Assembly: GCA_965243105.1 (NCBI GenBank)
Contig: CBDEUC010000003.1
Span: forward strand, 868,001-932,000
Direction: 5' to 3'
Source: WLWS01 sp965243105
Lineage (GTDB): Bacteria; Pseudomonadota; Gammaproteobacteria; Eutrophobiales; Eutrophobiaceae
DNA: 64,000 nucleotides
Part shown: positions 26,119 through 33,760 of the stretch, one piece after another
Layout of the letters: each line of letters starts with the position of its first letter
Numbering within the stretch: the stretch's first letter is position 1
Translations under genes and position numbers: made by a program
Notes under the pieces: model-generated
What the model was told of the DNA's origin: nothing
Seen by the model: only the letters and a program-made list of their open reading frames with translations
Database searches by the model: none

Positions 26119-27654
26119 ATGGCTGGTGACAGAACTACAAGACGCGGAGGTCGAAGAGCTCGTAAGGAACTACGCACTAACCAGAAGGAGGAAATGCTTC
26201 CAAGCCTGCACAGGCAATTGCCCAATGTTGAACCCCTGTCTGGTGAACAAATCCAGCGCATCCACAATGCCTCGATGGACATCCTTGAAAATGTCGGTGT
26301 GGATTTTCGCGACCCGATTGCGCTGGAACAGCTGAAGGCAGCGGGTGCGGATGTGCAGGGGGAAAGGGTCAGGTTTGATCGTAACCTGGTGATGGAGCAA
26401 ATCGCTTCCATACCCGAGACAATTACCCTGCATGCAAGGGACCCACAAAAGTCTGTGCAGCTTGGCGAGGGACACAGTATTTTTGTACCCATGACCGGTG
26501 CTCCTTTCATTCGTGACCTCGAAGGAAAACGACGTTGGGGCAGCCTCAAGGACCTGAATATTTTTCACAAGCTTTCACAGATGTGCCCTGCCCTGCACTC
26601 AAGCGCACACGTGATTTGTGAGCCCATGGACATTCCCGTCGGTCACCGTCACCTGTGGATCACCTATTCATCCATGGTGCACTCCGACAAGACCTACATG
26701 GGCATGTCTACATCGGGTAACAATGCAGCAGACGTCATTGCAATGACGAAAATACTGTTTGGAGAAGATTACATACTGGAACACCCGGTAGTCACCGCCA
26801 ACGTTAATGGAAATTCACCCCTGGTATGGGATGAAACAATGCTTGGGGCCCTGAGGGAGTTTGCCAGCAATAACCAGCCGGTGCTTTGCTCACCCTTTGT
26901 CCTTGGAGGCGCAAATACACCGGCCAGCACAGCGGCAACCGTGGCACAACTGAATGCCGAGGCATTGTCCGCGCTGGCCTATACCCAGGTGGTGAAAAAA
27001 GGTGCTCCTGCAATTTATGGTCATTACCTCAGCACGGTATCCATGGCATCCGGAGCACCCATGGCTGGCACCCCGGAAATCTCCCTGATGAATTTTATGA
27101 TTGGCCAGATGGCGCGCTTCTATGAAGTTCCCTGGCGCACATCAAACACCCTGGGTGGAGCCAAGACCTTTGATGCCCAGGCCGGCTATGAAAGTGCCAC
27201 CACGCTGATGGCCGTGACCCTGGCTGGCGCCGATTACATATGGCACTCGGCGGGATGGAACGAGGGTGGCATGCACTGCTGCATGTCCAAGTTCGTAGTG
27301 GACGCAGAACAGTGCGCCATGGCCTACCGCATGGCCGAAGGCCCCCAGTGGCATGATTTTGAAGAGGCGCTGGCGGCAATTCCTGATATTGGCCCGGGAG
27401 GCCATTACATGGGGCACCCGCACACCCAGGACAACTTTCAGAATGCCTTTTTTATGCCAAAGCTTTTTGACAACAACTCCATTGAACAGTGGGAAGCCGA
27501 TGGTTCGGTTGAGATAACTGAACGCGCCGCGAACCACGTTCGAAGTTTACTGGAACAGTATGAGCAGCCTGTTTTGGACCCTGCCGTGGATGAAGCTTTA
27601 CTGGCGTTTATAAAAAAACGCGAAAGTGAAATTCCCGGCGCCGTGCAGAGATAA
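26119..27654 (+). CDS. MttB-family quaternary amine:corrinoid methyltransferase, paralogue 3
   Basis: A 511-residue MttB-superfamily protein, clearly homologous to paralogues 1 and 2 but the most diverged. It has LHARDPQKSVQLGEGHSIFV, LGGAKTFDAQAGYES and GPGGHYMGHPHTQDNF in place of the GGGLCASKL- and GATHTQ-type blocks. The ATG is preceded by GGGGAG at a good distance. No in-frame amber codon. It starts a probable three-gene operon with two SDR dehydrogenases (17 bp, then a 4-bp overlap) and is divergent from BCCT transporter 1. This implies an imported methylated substrate that also carries, or yields, a hydroxyl group oxidised by the SDRs. The methyl acceptor corrinoid protein is not adjacent. 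Confidence 0.9.
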   Translation: MAGDRTTRRGGRRARKELRTNQKEEMLPSLHRQLPNVEPLSGEQIQRIHNASMDILENVGVDFRDPIALEQLKAAGADVQGERVRFDRNLVMEQIASIPETITLHARDPQKSVQLGEGHSIFVPMTGAPFIRDLEGKRRWGSLKDLNIFHKLSQMCPALHSSAHVICEPMDIPVGHRHLWITYSSMVHSDKTYMGMSTSGNNAADVIAMTKILFGEDYILEHPVVTANVNGNSPLVWDETMLGALREFASNNQPVLCSPFVLGGANTPASTAATVAQLNAEALSALAYTQVVKKGAPAIYGHYLSTVSMASGAPMAGTPEISLMNFMIGQMARFYEVPWRTSNTLGGAKTFDAQAGYESATTLMAVTLAGADYIWHSAGWNEGGMHCCMSKFVVDAEQCAMAYRMAEGPQWHDFEEALAAIPDIGPGGHYMGHPHTQDNFQNAFFMPKLFDNNSIEQWEADGSVEITERAANHVRSLLEQYEQPVLDPAVDEALLAFIKKRESEIPGAVQR

Positions 27655-27671
27655 AGCGGAGTAGCAGCACC

Positions 27672-28403
27672 GTGCACTTCAAGAACAGGAAAGTACTACT
27701 GACAGGTGCAGCCGGTGGCATCGGCAGGGCAATCACTGCCATGTTAAAGGAAGCTGGTGCAATAGTAGCCGCTGCGGACATCGATGTAACTGGGCTCGAC
27801 GCCGATGTTCATTTACCGGGGGATTTAACTGACAGCACCTACACTACCGAGCTGGTTCACCAGGCTGCTGAACAACTGGGTGGTCTTGATATCCTTGTTA
27901 ATAACGCCGGTATCATTCGACGTGGGTCGGTCACGGCTGCTACCGATGATGATTTTGACCTGTCAGTTGCAGTTAATGTAAGAGCACCCTTTCAACTTTG
28001 CCGGGATGCTATCAAGCTCATGCAGGAAAATGGGACCGGTGTCATTGTCAACGTGGCTTCGTGCTGGGGTGTTCATCCCGGACCCGACCATGCCATTTAT
28101 TGCATGACCAAGGCGGCACTGGCATCCCTGACCCGGTGCATGGGCAGGGACCACGCACAGGAAGGTATTCGCATAAATGCCGTTTGCCCCAACGAGGTGG
28201 ACACACCCATGTTGCGCAGTGGCTTTGAGATGCGTGGCTACGACCCGGAAAGTGCTGTTGCGGATCTCGGCCGAACCGTGCCGCTTGGTCGAATCGCGCA
28301 GCCCGAAGACATTGCCGAGGTTGTCCTGTTTCTTGCCTCCGACCAGTCACGCTACATCTGCGGAGAATTGATCGAGGTTAACGGGGGCAAGGCAGTTTCA
28401 TGA
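27672..28403 (+). CDS. Short-chain dehydrogenase/reductase 1
   Basis: A 243-residue classical SDR. The cofactor loop is TGAAGGIGRA (11-20), NNAGI lies near residue 77, and the catalytic pair is Tyr-x-x-x-Lys (YCMTK, about 141-145) with an upstream Ser (NVASCWG). VDTPM and the C-terminal ICGELIEVNGG are standard for the family. The cofactor-specificity residue region (AAADID) suggests NAD(H). The start is GTG. The gene lies 17 bp after MttB-3 and its stop overlaps the next SDR gene by 4 bp. It presumably oxidises an alcohol formed or exposed during betaine breakdown; the substrate is not deducible. Confidence 0.9.
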   Translation: MHFKNRKVLLTGAAGGIGRAITAMLKEAGAIVAAADIDVTGLDADVHLPGDLTDSTYTTELVHQAAEQLGGLDILVNNAGIIRRGSVTAATDDDFDLSVAVNVRAPFQLCRDAIKLMQENGTGVIVNVASCWGVHPGPDHAIYCMTKAALASLTRCMGRDHAQEGIRINAVCPNEVDTPMLRSGFEMRGYDPESAVADLGRTVPLGRIAQPEDIAEVVLFLASDQSRYICGELIEVNGGKAVS

Positions 28404-29143
28404 AACGTTTCGATGGCAAGGTCGTGCTGGTAACCGGTGGGCGTTCGGGTATTGGAAAGGCAATTGCCCGGCAATTCGCCAGCGAAGACGCAAGGGTGTT
28501 CACGGCTCAAAGGGGAACTGACGATGAGTTTGAAGGGATCATCTGCGACTTTTCAAAACCGGAAAACTGCCCTCGCGTAATTGAGGAGCTGATTGAAAGA
28601 GCCGGTCAACTTGATGTTCTGGTCAATAATGCAGGCCTAATGCAGGAAGCTGGCATCGAGACCATGTCATTGAAGGACTGGGAGGCAACAATCAATGTCA
28701 ACCTCACTGCACCTTTCATGCTGATCAAGTCAGCACTTCCCTTTCTCAGGAAGACACGCGGAAGCATCGTAAACATTGGATCCATAGAGGGCCTTGGCAG
28801 TAATCCTGCACATGCTGCCTACTGCGCATCCAAGGCCGGCCTGCACGGCCTGACGAGGGCGGTAGCGGTTGATCATGGCAATGATGATGTGCGTTGCAAT
28901 GCCATTGCGCCGGGCTGGATAGATACCGAGCTGAACAGGGAGTTTGTCGAAGGCAGGGAAAACCCCGAGGCTTTCCAGGCAAGCCTCGGCAGTATCCATC
29001 CACTTGGTCGCACCGGCACACCTGGAGAAGTCGCCGCACTCGCTCTGTTCCTAGCATCCGCGGAAAGTTCGTTTATCACCGGTCAGGTGTACACCGTCGA
29101 CGGTGGACGCATGGCAAAACTCAGCCTTCCCGGCGAGAAATAA
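28400..29143 (+). CDS. Short-chain dehydrogenase/reductase 2
   Basis: A 247-residue classical SDR with TGGRSGIGKAIA (11-22), NNAGL, the catalytic Ser in NIGSIEGLG and YCASK as the Tyr-Lys pair. GWIDTELN and the C-terminal FITGQVYTVDGG complete the family pattern. Its ATG overlaps the preceding SDR stop (ATGA), so the two are translationally coupled and may act in sequence or as a heteromer. They are distinct proteins, not a recent duplication. Part of the MttB-3 operon. Substrate unknown. Confidence 0.9.
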   Translation: MKRFDGKVVLVTGGRSGIGKAIARQFASEDARVFTAQRGTDDEFEGIICDFSKPENCPRVIEELIERAGQLDVLVNNAGLMQEAGIETMSLKDWEATINVNLTAPFMLIKSALPFLRKTRGSIVNIGSIEGLGSNPAHAAYCASKAGLHGLTRAVAVDHGNDDVRCNAIAPGWIDTELNREFVEGRENPEAFQASLGSIHPLGRTGTPGEVAALALFLASAESSFITGQVYTVDGGRMAKLSLPGEK

Positions 29144-29184
29144 TCCCAACTGTCAAAGTCACCTTGCCCACGCTGCCATATGCT

Positions 29185-29220
29185 GCTACCTTTAATCGGT
29201 AAATACCGATTAAAGGTAGC
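29185..29220. promoter_or_regulatory. Perfect 16-bp inverted repeat, probable ArsR-family operator
   Basis: GCTACCTTTAATCGGT (29185-29200), a 4-nt AAAT centre, then ACCGATTAAAGGTAGC (29205-29220): a flawless dyad ending 9 nt before the ArsR-family start codon. The position fits autoregulation by that protein. There is no T-tract, though a terminator or hairpin for the upstream SDR operon (stop at 29143) cannot be fully excluded. Confidence 0.65.
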
Positions 29221-29229
29221 GCGTGACTG

Positions 29230-29517
29230 ATGAAAAAACTTACTCAGGGCGAGAATACCCGCCTGCTCCTGATGATGAAGGCAATCGGGCAACCTATGCG
29301 TCTTTCAATTTTGCAGTTCCTGGTTGCAAATCCGAATTGCTATACCAGGGACATGGTAGATGCACTGCCTATCTCGCAGGCCACGGTATCCCAGCATGTA
29401 AAACAGCTGCGAGAGGCCGGTTGGCTGGCAAGTGAACAGGACTGCCAGATGACTACTCACTGGTTGCATGACGAAAACATCAGGTGGTTCAAAAAATCCG
29501 TCAATCGCATGTTCTAG
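29230..29517 (+). CDS. ArsR-family winged-helix regulator
   Basis: A 95-residue ArsR/SmtB-fold repressor. Helices typical of the family are seen in LLLMMKAIGQPMRLSILQFL (12-31), and the recognition helix is in ISQATVSQHVKQLREAGWL (48-66). The classical metal-sensing CVC motif in helix 3 is absent; only Cys37 and Cys72 occur, so the inducer may be a metalloid bound differently, or an organic compound. It starts 9 nt downstream of the perfect palindrome and is followed 37 bp later by the ArsM-like methyltransferase gene, which it probably controls. Confidence 0.88.
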   Translation: MKKLTQGENTRLLLMMKAIGQPMRLSILQFLVANPNCYTRDMVDALPISQATVSQHVKQLREAGWLASEQDCQMTTHWLHDENIRWFKKSVNRMF

Positions 29518-29554
29518 ATTTTAAGCGCAGTACCATAACCAGGTGGAAACAGGT

Positions 29555-30391
29555 ATGCAGGATGAAAAAAAGGTAATTGAACGCTATGGCGAATTTGCAG
29601 AACATGTTTTGAATGACAATGGCGCCCTGGCGTTTAACCAGGACGGCCTGGCACCCCGGGTTAAGCTGGAGGCCGGCAAACTCGCCGAGCGTGTCTACAC
29701 CGATGAGGAACTGGGGGATATTCAGCAAGGTTCGGTCGATGCCTCCATCGCCTGTGGCAACCCGCTTGAAGGTTTAAAACTTCAGCCCGGGGAGACAGTC
29801 CTTGATCTGGGTTGCGGGGGCGGCATGGATTGCTTTCTTGCTGCAAGAGAAGTCGGTCCCGGCGGCAGGGTCATTGGCATTGACACGACTCCCAGGATGA
29901 TTGAACTTGCAAACCGGAGCAAGGCCAAGATGAAGGTTCAGAATGTGGAGTTTCGTATTGGCAATATCGAGGACTTACCCGTCGACACGGGCTCTGTCGA
30001 CGTTATTGTTTCCAATTGCGTCATAGACATCTCGTCAAACAAAAAGGCTATATTCGCCGAAGCTTATCGTGTGCTGAGACCGGGCGGGCGTATGTCCATC
30101 TCTGACACGGTTATCTGCGGCAAGCTGCCTGAGCCACTAAAAAGTAACGTGGATGAGTGGGCCGGCGCGCTGATCACTCCCCTGGATACTCTTGAAAACT
30201 ACCTTGAGTTCATCACCGGGGCTGGTTTTGAAAATATCCAGGTAAATACATTAACGTCCTATGGCCTGGAGGCTTTTGACGAGCTTGACGAGGCCAGCCA
30301 AAGCCTGCTGACGAGGGGCATGGATGGCTGGACTGCGTTGCCTGAAAGAACAGGACTGTACAGCGCTAGAATCAGTGCCAGCAGGTCTTGA
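29555..30391 (+). CDS. ArsM-like SAM-dependent methyltransferase lacking the third arsenic-binding Cys
   Basis: A 278-residue class I methyltransferase in the arsenite methyltransferase family. The SAM motif is VLDLGCGGGMDCFLAA (82-97), followed by GIDTTPRMIELA. Two of the three As(III)-binding cysteines are recognisable: Cys67 (IACGNP) and Cys155 (SNCVIDIS). The third, normally in a WAxC(I)xGA context, is missing: the segment reads EWAGALITPL (201-210). Trivalent arsenic binding is therefore doubtful, and another soft metal(loid) or a small molecule is possible. The ATG at 29555 is preferred over a GTG at 29543 because AGGTGG lies about 8 nt before it. It is adjacent to the ArsR-family regulator. 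Confidence 0.8.
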   Translation: MQDEKKVIERYGEFAEHVLNDNGALAFNQDGLAPRVKLEAGKLAERVYTDEELGDIQQGSVDASIACGNPLEGLKLQPGETVLDLGCGGGMDCFLAAREVGPGGRVIGIDTTPRMIELANRSKAKMKVQNVEFRIGNIEDLPVDTGSVDVIVSNCVIDISSNKKAIFAEAYRVLRPGGRMSISDTVICGKLPEPLKSNVDEWAGALITPLDTLENYLEFITGAGFENIQVNTLTSYGLEAFDELDEASQSLLTRGMDGWTALPERTGLYSARISASRS

Positions 30392-30416
30392 TGCTGCTGG
30401 CTGGAAGCACTGCCCT

Positions 30417-31385
30417 TCAGGTATTTACCCGGGCCATGGGGTCTACTTCGTAACCTGGCTCTTCGGGCTCATCATCCAGCATTTCTGGCGGAAATCCCGG
30501 TGCCAGGATTTCCATGTCACACTGATCTTCCAGTCGCTTGATGATATTGGGTGACCATTCACGTTCACCATAACGTGCAATCCCGTCCCTGAAAATTTCT
30601 ATCAGCGCTGGAGATAGATCCAGTTCGATACCTGAACGATCCGCCATGGCCTGGAACAGGCCGATATCCTTGAGTACCAGGTCCATGGTGAAATTGATAT
30701 CCCTGCTACCGTTCAGGATCACCTGGCTCTCGGTTTCATGGACAAAGGAGTTTCCCGAGGAGATTCGAATTGCTTCGTAGGTGGTGTTTAGATCGAGTCC
30801 GGCCTTGTGACAGGTGGCCAGGGCTTCACACACGCTGACAAGGTTCGCCGTTGCCAGGTAGTTGGTCATGACTTTCAGCATTGAGGCACTACCAAGTTCA
30901 CCGGTATGCAGGATACGCCTGCCCATGGTTGTCAGCAGGGGCAATATCTCTTCAAACACGGCACGATCACAGCCGGCAAAAATAGAAATATTGCCCGTCG
31001 CTGCGCGATGACAACCGCCGGATACAGGACAGTCCACCGCTTTCGCACCGGTGCCCTCAACCAGCTTGCCAAGACGCTGAACCTCGGCGGCATCCGTGGT
31101 ACTCATCTCCGCCCATATCTTTCCTGGTCCAAGAGCCGATAGTATGCCCCCATCATCTTCCATTACCGCCGCGCTGATCGCCGGGCTTGGCAGGCAGGTA
31201 ATAACAATATCCACGGCTGCCGCCAATTGTCCTGCCGACTCGGCCCAGTGTGCCCCACCTTCAAGCAACTTTGCTGCCGCCGATTTATCAAGATCGTTAA
31301 CCGCCAGGTCAAAACCATTACGCAGGACACTACCGGCGAGCTTGGCACCGACATTTCCCAAACCTATAAAGCCAATCTTTTTCAT
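30417..31385 (-). CDS. NAD(P)-dependent beta-hydroxyacid dehydrogenase (3-hydroxyisobutyrate dehydrogenase family)
   Basis: A 322-residue enzyme with the N-terminal cofactor motif IGFIGLGNVGAKLAG (4-18), substrate motif DCPVSGGCHRAATG (118-131) and catalytic Lys171 with Asn175 (MLKVMTNYL). Family members oxidise 3-hydroxyisobutyrate, tartronate semialdehyde, glycerate or similar short hydroxyacids. The C-terminus carries a family-atypical acidic/proline tail of about 25 residues. It is convergent with the ArsM-like gene and divergent from the 2OG oxygenase gene at 31.5 kb (79-bp spacer). Within this catabolic island it could handle a C3-C4 hydroxyacid, for example 3-hydroxypropionate arising from DMSP-derived acrylate; that is speculation. 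Confidence 0.88.
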   Translation of the reverse strand: MKKIGFIGLGNVGAKLAGSVLRNGFDLAVNDLDKSAAAKLLEGGAHWAESAGQLAAAVDIVITCLPSPAISAAVMEDDGGILSALGPGKIWAEMSTTDAAEVQRLGKLVEGTGAKAVDCPVSGGCHRAATGNISIFAGCDRAVFEEILPLLTTMGRRILHTGELGSASMLKVMTNYLATANLVSVCEALATCHKAGLDLNTTYEAIRISSGNSFVHETESQVILNGSRDINFTMDLVLKDIGLFQAMADRSGIELDLSPALIEIFRDGIARYGEREWSPNIIKRLEDQCDMEILAPGFPPEMLDDEPEEPGYEVDPMARVNT

Positions 31386-31464
31386 TCAAGGTGCTCCCCA
31401 TGGAATATAGTCAAGTTACAGTTCCCTGTTCTATACTGGAATTCCTGGCGAGGATAAAGGAGCA

Positions 31465-32331
31465 ATGCGGGTGACACAACTTGCCGTTGAAGACCTGGTC
31501 AATCTTGAGGCCTATCCCATCGATGATGAAAAAAATGCCCTCAGGGATTCGACAATCAGTAAAGTTCGCGAGCAGCTGGAAAGTGATGGTTGTGCTGTAT
31601 TGAAGAACTTTTTCAGTCACCGGGGACTGGAAAAATTGTGCTCGGAAGCATCGAAGCGCGCACCGCTGGCCTACTTCTCTGAACAGAAGAAAATCAATGT
31701 CTATCTTGGAAAGGGAAACTCCGAGCTGCCTTCCGATCACCCGCAGAACGTACAGCTGGAAAGAACCAATGGTTTTGTGCGAGCCGATGAGTTCGATGAG
31801 ACAACTTTCTCCCGAAGGCTTTACTACTGGCCTCCGTTAAAGCAGTTCCTGGCTGATTGCCTGGGTAAAGATGAACTGTTCATATACGAGGACCCGGTGT
31901 CCAACATGATTGTTAATGTTCTTGAACCCGGACAACAATTCAACTGGCACTTTGATACCAATGAATTCACTATCACCATGATGCTGCAGGAGGCTGAGTC
32001 AGGTGGCCTGTTTGAATATGTACCGGATCTTAGAAGCGCAAACGATGAGTGCTACGAGGAAGTCAACAAGGTGATTCGCGGTGAGCGGGAACGTGTAAAG
32101 CGGCTGGAATTGAAAGCCGGCGATTTGCAACTCTTTCTAGGGCGGTTTTCCCTGCACAGGGTGACGCCAAACACCGGGCAGAATAATCGCCTGCTGTTGA
32201 TCATGTCCTTTACCAATGTTCCCGGCATGGTGGGCAACCGCGTGCGAATTCAAAAGCTTTACGGCAAGACAACAGCCGTACACCTGGAGCAGGAAAACCA
32301 GCCTGTCAGGGCCGATAAACTGCTCGATTAA
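31465..32331 (+). CDS. 2OG-Fe(II) oxygenase, HxD...H type
   Basis: A 288-residue non-haem iron oxygenase. The facial triad is His162-x-Asp164 (NWHFDTNEF) and distal His231 (GRFSLHRVTP), with Arg242 for 2-oxoglutarate. The layout resembles the hydroxylase/halogenase family that acts on free amino acids (HalD/BesD relatives). The carboxylate Asp164 is present, so it should hydroxylate, not halogenate. It could hydroxylate a free amino acid or betaine. The gene is transcribed away from the beta-hydroxyacid dehydrogenase gene and is followed by 297 bp before the carnitine operon. Substrate unknown. Confidence 0.8.
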   Translation: MRVTQLAVEDLVNLEAYPIDDEKNALRDSTISKVREQLESDGCAVLKNFFSHRGLEKLCSEASKRAPLAYFSEQKKINVYLGKGNSELPSDHPQNVQLERTNGFVRADEFDETTFSRRLYYWPPLKQFLADCLGKDELFIYEDPVSNMIVNVLEPGQQFNWHFDTNEFTITMMLQEAESGGLFEYVPDLRSANDECYEEVNKVIRGERERVKRLELKAGDLQLFLGRFSLHRVTPNTGQNNRLLLIMSFTNVPGMVGNRVRIQKLYGKTTAVHLEQENQPVRADKLLD

Positions 32332-32628
32332 CTGCTGAAAAACACCTTCACGGTATTTCTTGAGTCGCCATTTTATTTTGATTAGAATCCAGTCAATTAC
32401 ACTCCCTGGAGCTCTCTGATGCGCTTCAATACAGTCTACGAAAAGACCCTCGACTGGTGGCCACCTCCGCATTAGCAATTTATTGTATCCCTTGATCGGA
32501 CGTAGTATCGGGCGATAATTTCGTTCAGCCACCAGGCAGCCCTTGTCATATCGTTAAGTGCCAGCATAAAGGTAGTCCGCATCATTCCCCATTCCTCATA
32601 AGTGTTTTAAACATGGGCAGCTGTGTTT
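32332..32628. other. 297-bp gap between the 2OG oxygenase gene and the carnitine operon
   Basis: No clear gene. It must contain the promoter of the gamma-butyrobetaine dioxygenase-like gene. Two tiny readings, 32419-32475 on plus (18 codons) and 32472-32585 on minus (37 codons), are present, but neither resembles anything I know. Confidence 0.5.
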
Positions 32629-33744
32629 ATGAAGGTAACTAAAATTGAAGAATTAGAGCATGGCTTGAATGTCTACTGGAGCGATAGCTCGGCCTCAGAG
32701 TTGCCCTACATATGGCTGCGTGACAATGACCCGGGCGAATTTCACCCTGATACCAGGGAACGTGTTTTTGATCTCACCAGTGTTTCGATAGATATAAAAC
32801 CTGCCAGCTGCGAGTTGCACGAAGATTCACTGCTTATCCAGTGGCCGGATAAACAGGCCATTTCCAGCTACCCGCTGTCATGGTTGATACAGCATCGGCC
32901 CGGGAACAAGCGGCCTGACCCGGCAAGGGTAAAGCAGGTGCTGTGGAATGCCGATGTCATGTCCAGTATCCCACGGTTCAATTCGAGGGAGTGTGTGCAG
33001 TCAGCTAAAGCCCTGGTGCAAATGCTAAGCGAAGTAAAAAGCCGGGGCCTGGTACTCGTCGAGGGGCTTGAAGAAGATGAGCTTGCCGGCGAAAGATTCG
33101 CAGAACTGATCGGATTCAAGCGTGAAACCAATTACGGGGTGATGTTTGAAGTAATCAGTAAAGTTGACCCCAACAACCTGGCGTATACCTCGCTGAAACT
33201 GCCTCTTCATACTGACCTTCCCAACCAACAGGTGATTCCCAGTTACCAATTTCTTCATTGCTACAAAAACAGCACGATTGGGGGTGAGTCAGTTTTCGCC
33301 GATGGATTTCAAATCTGGACAGATTACAAGGAAGCCAATCCCGAAGCCGCCGAGCTGCTTGAGACAACACCAATCCCATTTCGTTTTCATGATGATGAGT
33401 ACGATATTCGAAAGCATCGTCCCGTGGTTGGCTATCGGGATAACGGTGAACTTGATTACTTTGCCTTCAATGCTCACCTTGTTGATATCCCTGAGCTGGA
33501 AAGTGAACAGCTCTACGAGTTTTACTCGGCGTATCAACAGCTCATGCTGAAGCTGAGAGAACCACAGTACAGTGTCCATTATGCCCTGCAACCGGGCGAG
33601 ATGTTTTTCTTTGACAATCTACGAGTGCTACATGGTCGCGACGCCTTTGACCCGACAAGTGGAGAAAGACACTTGCGTGGTTACTACATTGAAAACAACG
33701 AAGTAGACAGCCGTATACGTGTACTCGCACGAGAATTGAATTAA
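32629..33744 (+). CDS. Gamma-butyrobetaine dioxygenase-like TauD-family oxygenase
   Basis: A protein of about 371 residues with the two-domain layout of gamma-butyrobetaine and trimethyllysine dioxygenases. The small N-terminal domain carries ELPYIWLRDN; the C-terminal TauD-like domain has His-x-Asp (LPLHTDLPNQQ, about residue 194) and the distal His in RVLHGRDAFD (about 335), with Arg in RHLRGYY binding 2-oxoglutarate. It would convert gamma-butyrobetaine to L-carnitine. The zinc site of the N-terminal domain appears lost: human BBOX has a Cys cluster right after WLRDN, whereas here it reads DPGEFHPD. The ATG at 32629 is preferred over an in-frame GTG six bases upstream. It heads the carnitine operon, with the BKACE gene 16 bp behind. 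Confidence 0.85.
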   Translation: MKVTKIEELEHGLNVYWSDSSASELPYIWLRDNDPGEFHPDTRERVFDLTSVSIDIKPASCELHEDSLLIQWPDKQAISSYPLSWLIQHRPGNKRPDPARVKQVLWNADVMSSIPRFNSRECVQSAKALVQMLSEVKSRGLVLVEGLEEDELAGERFAELIGFKRETNYGVMFEVISKVDPNNLAYTSLKLPLHTDLPNQQVIPSYQFLHCYKNSTIGGESVFADGFQIWTDYKEANPEAAELLETTPIPFRFHDDEYDIRKHRPVVGYRDNGELDYFAFNAHLVDIPELESEQLYEFYSAYQQLMLKLREPQYSVHYALQPGEMFFFDNLRVLHGRDAFDPTSGERHLRGYYIENNEVDSRIRVLARELN

Positions 33745-33760
33745 ACCTGGAGTTATAAAC

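Noticed and set aside
31465..32331. 2OG oxygenase as a radical halogenase
   Set aside because: The iron-ligand Asp164 of the HxD motif is present; halogenases of this group have Ala or Gly there.
32419..32585. Two small readings in the gap before the carnitine operon (18 codons plus, 37 codons minus)
   Set aside because: They overlap each other by a few bases, have no recognisable similarity, and nothing beyond a weak ribosome-binding-like sequence supports them.
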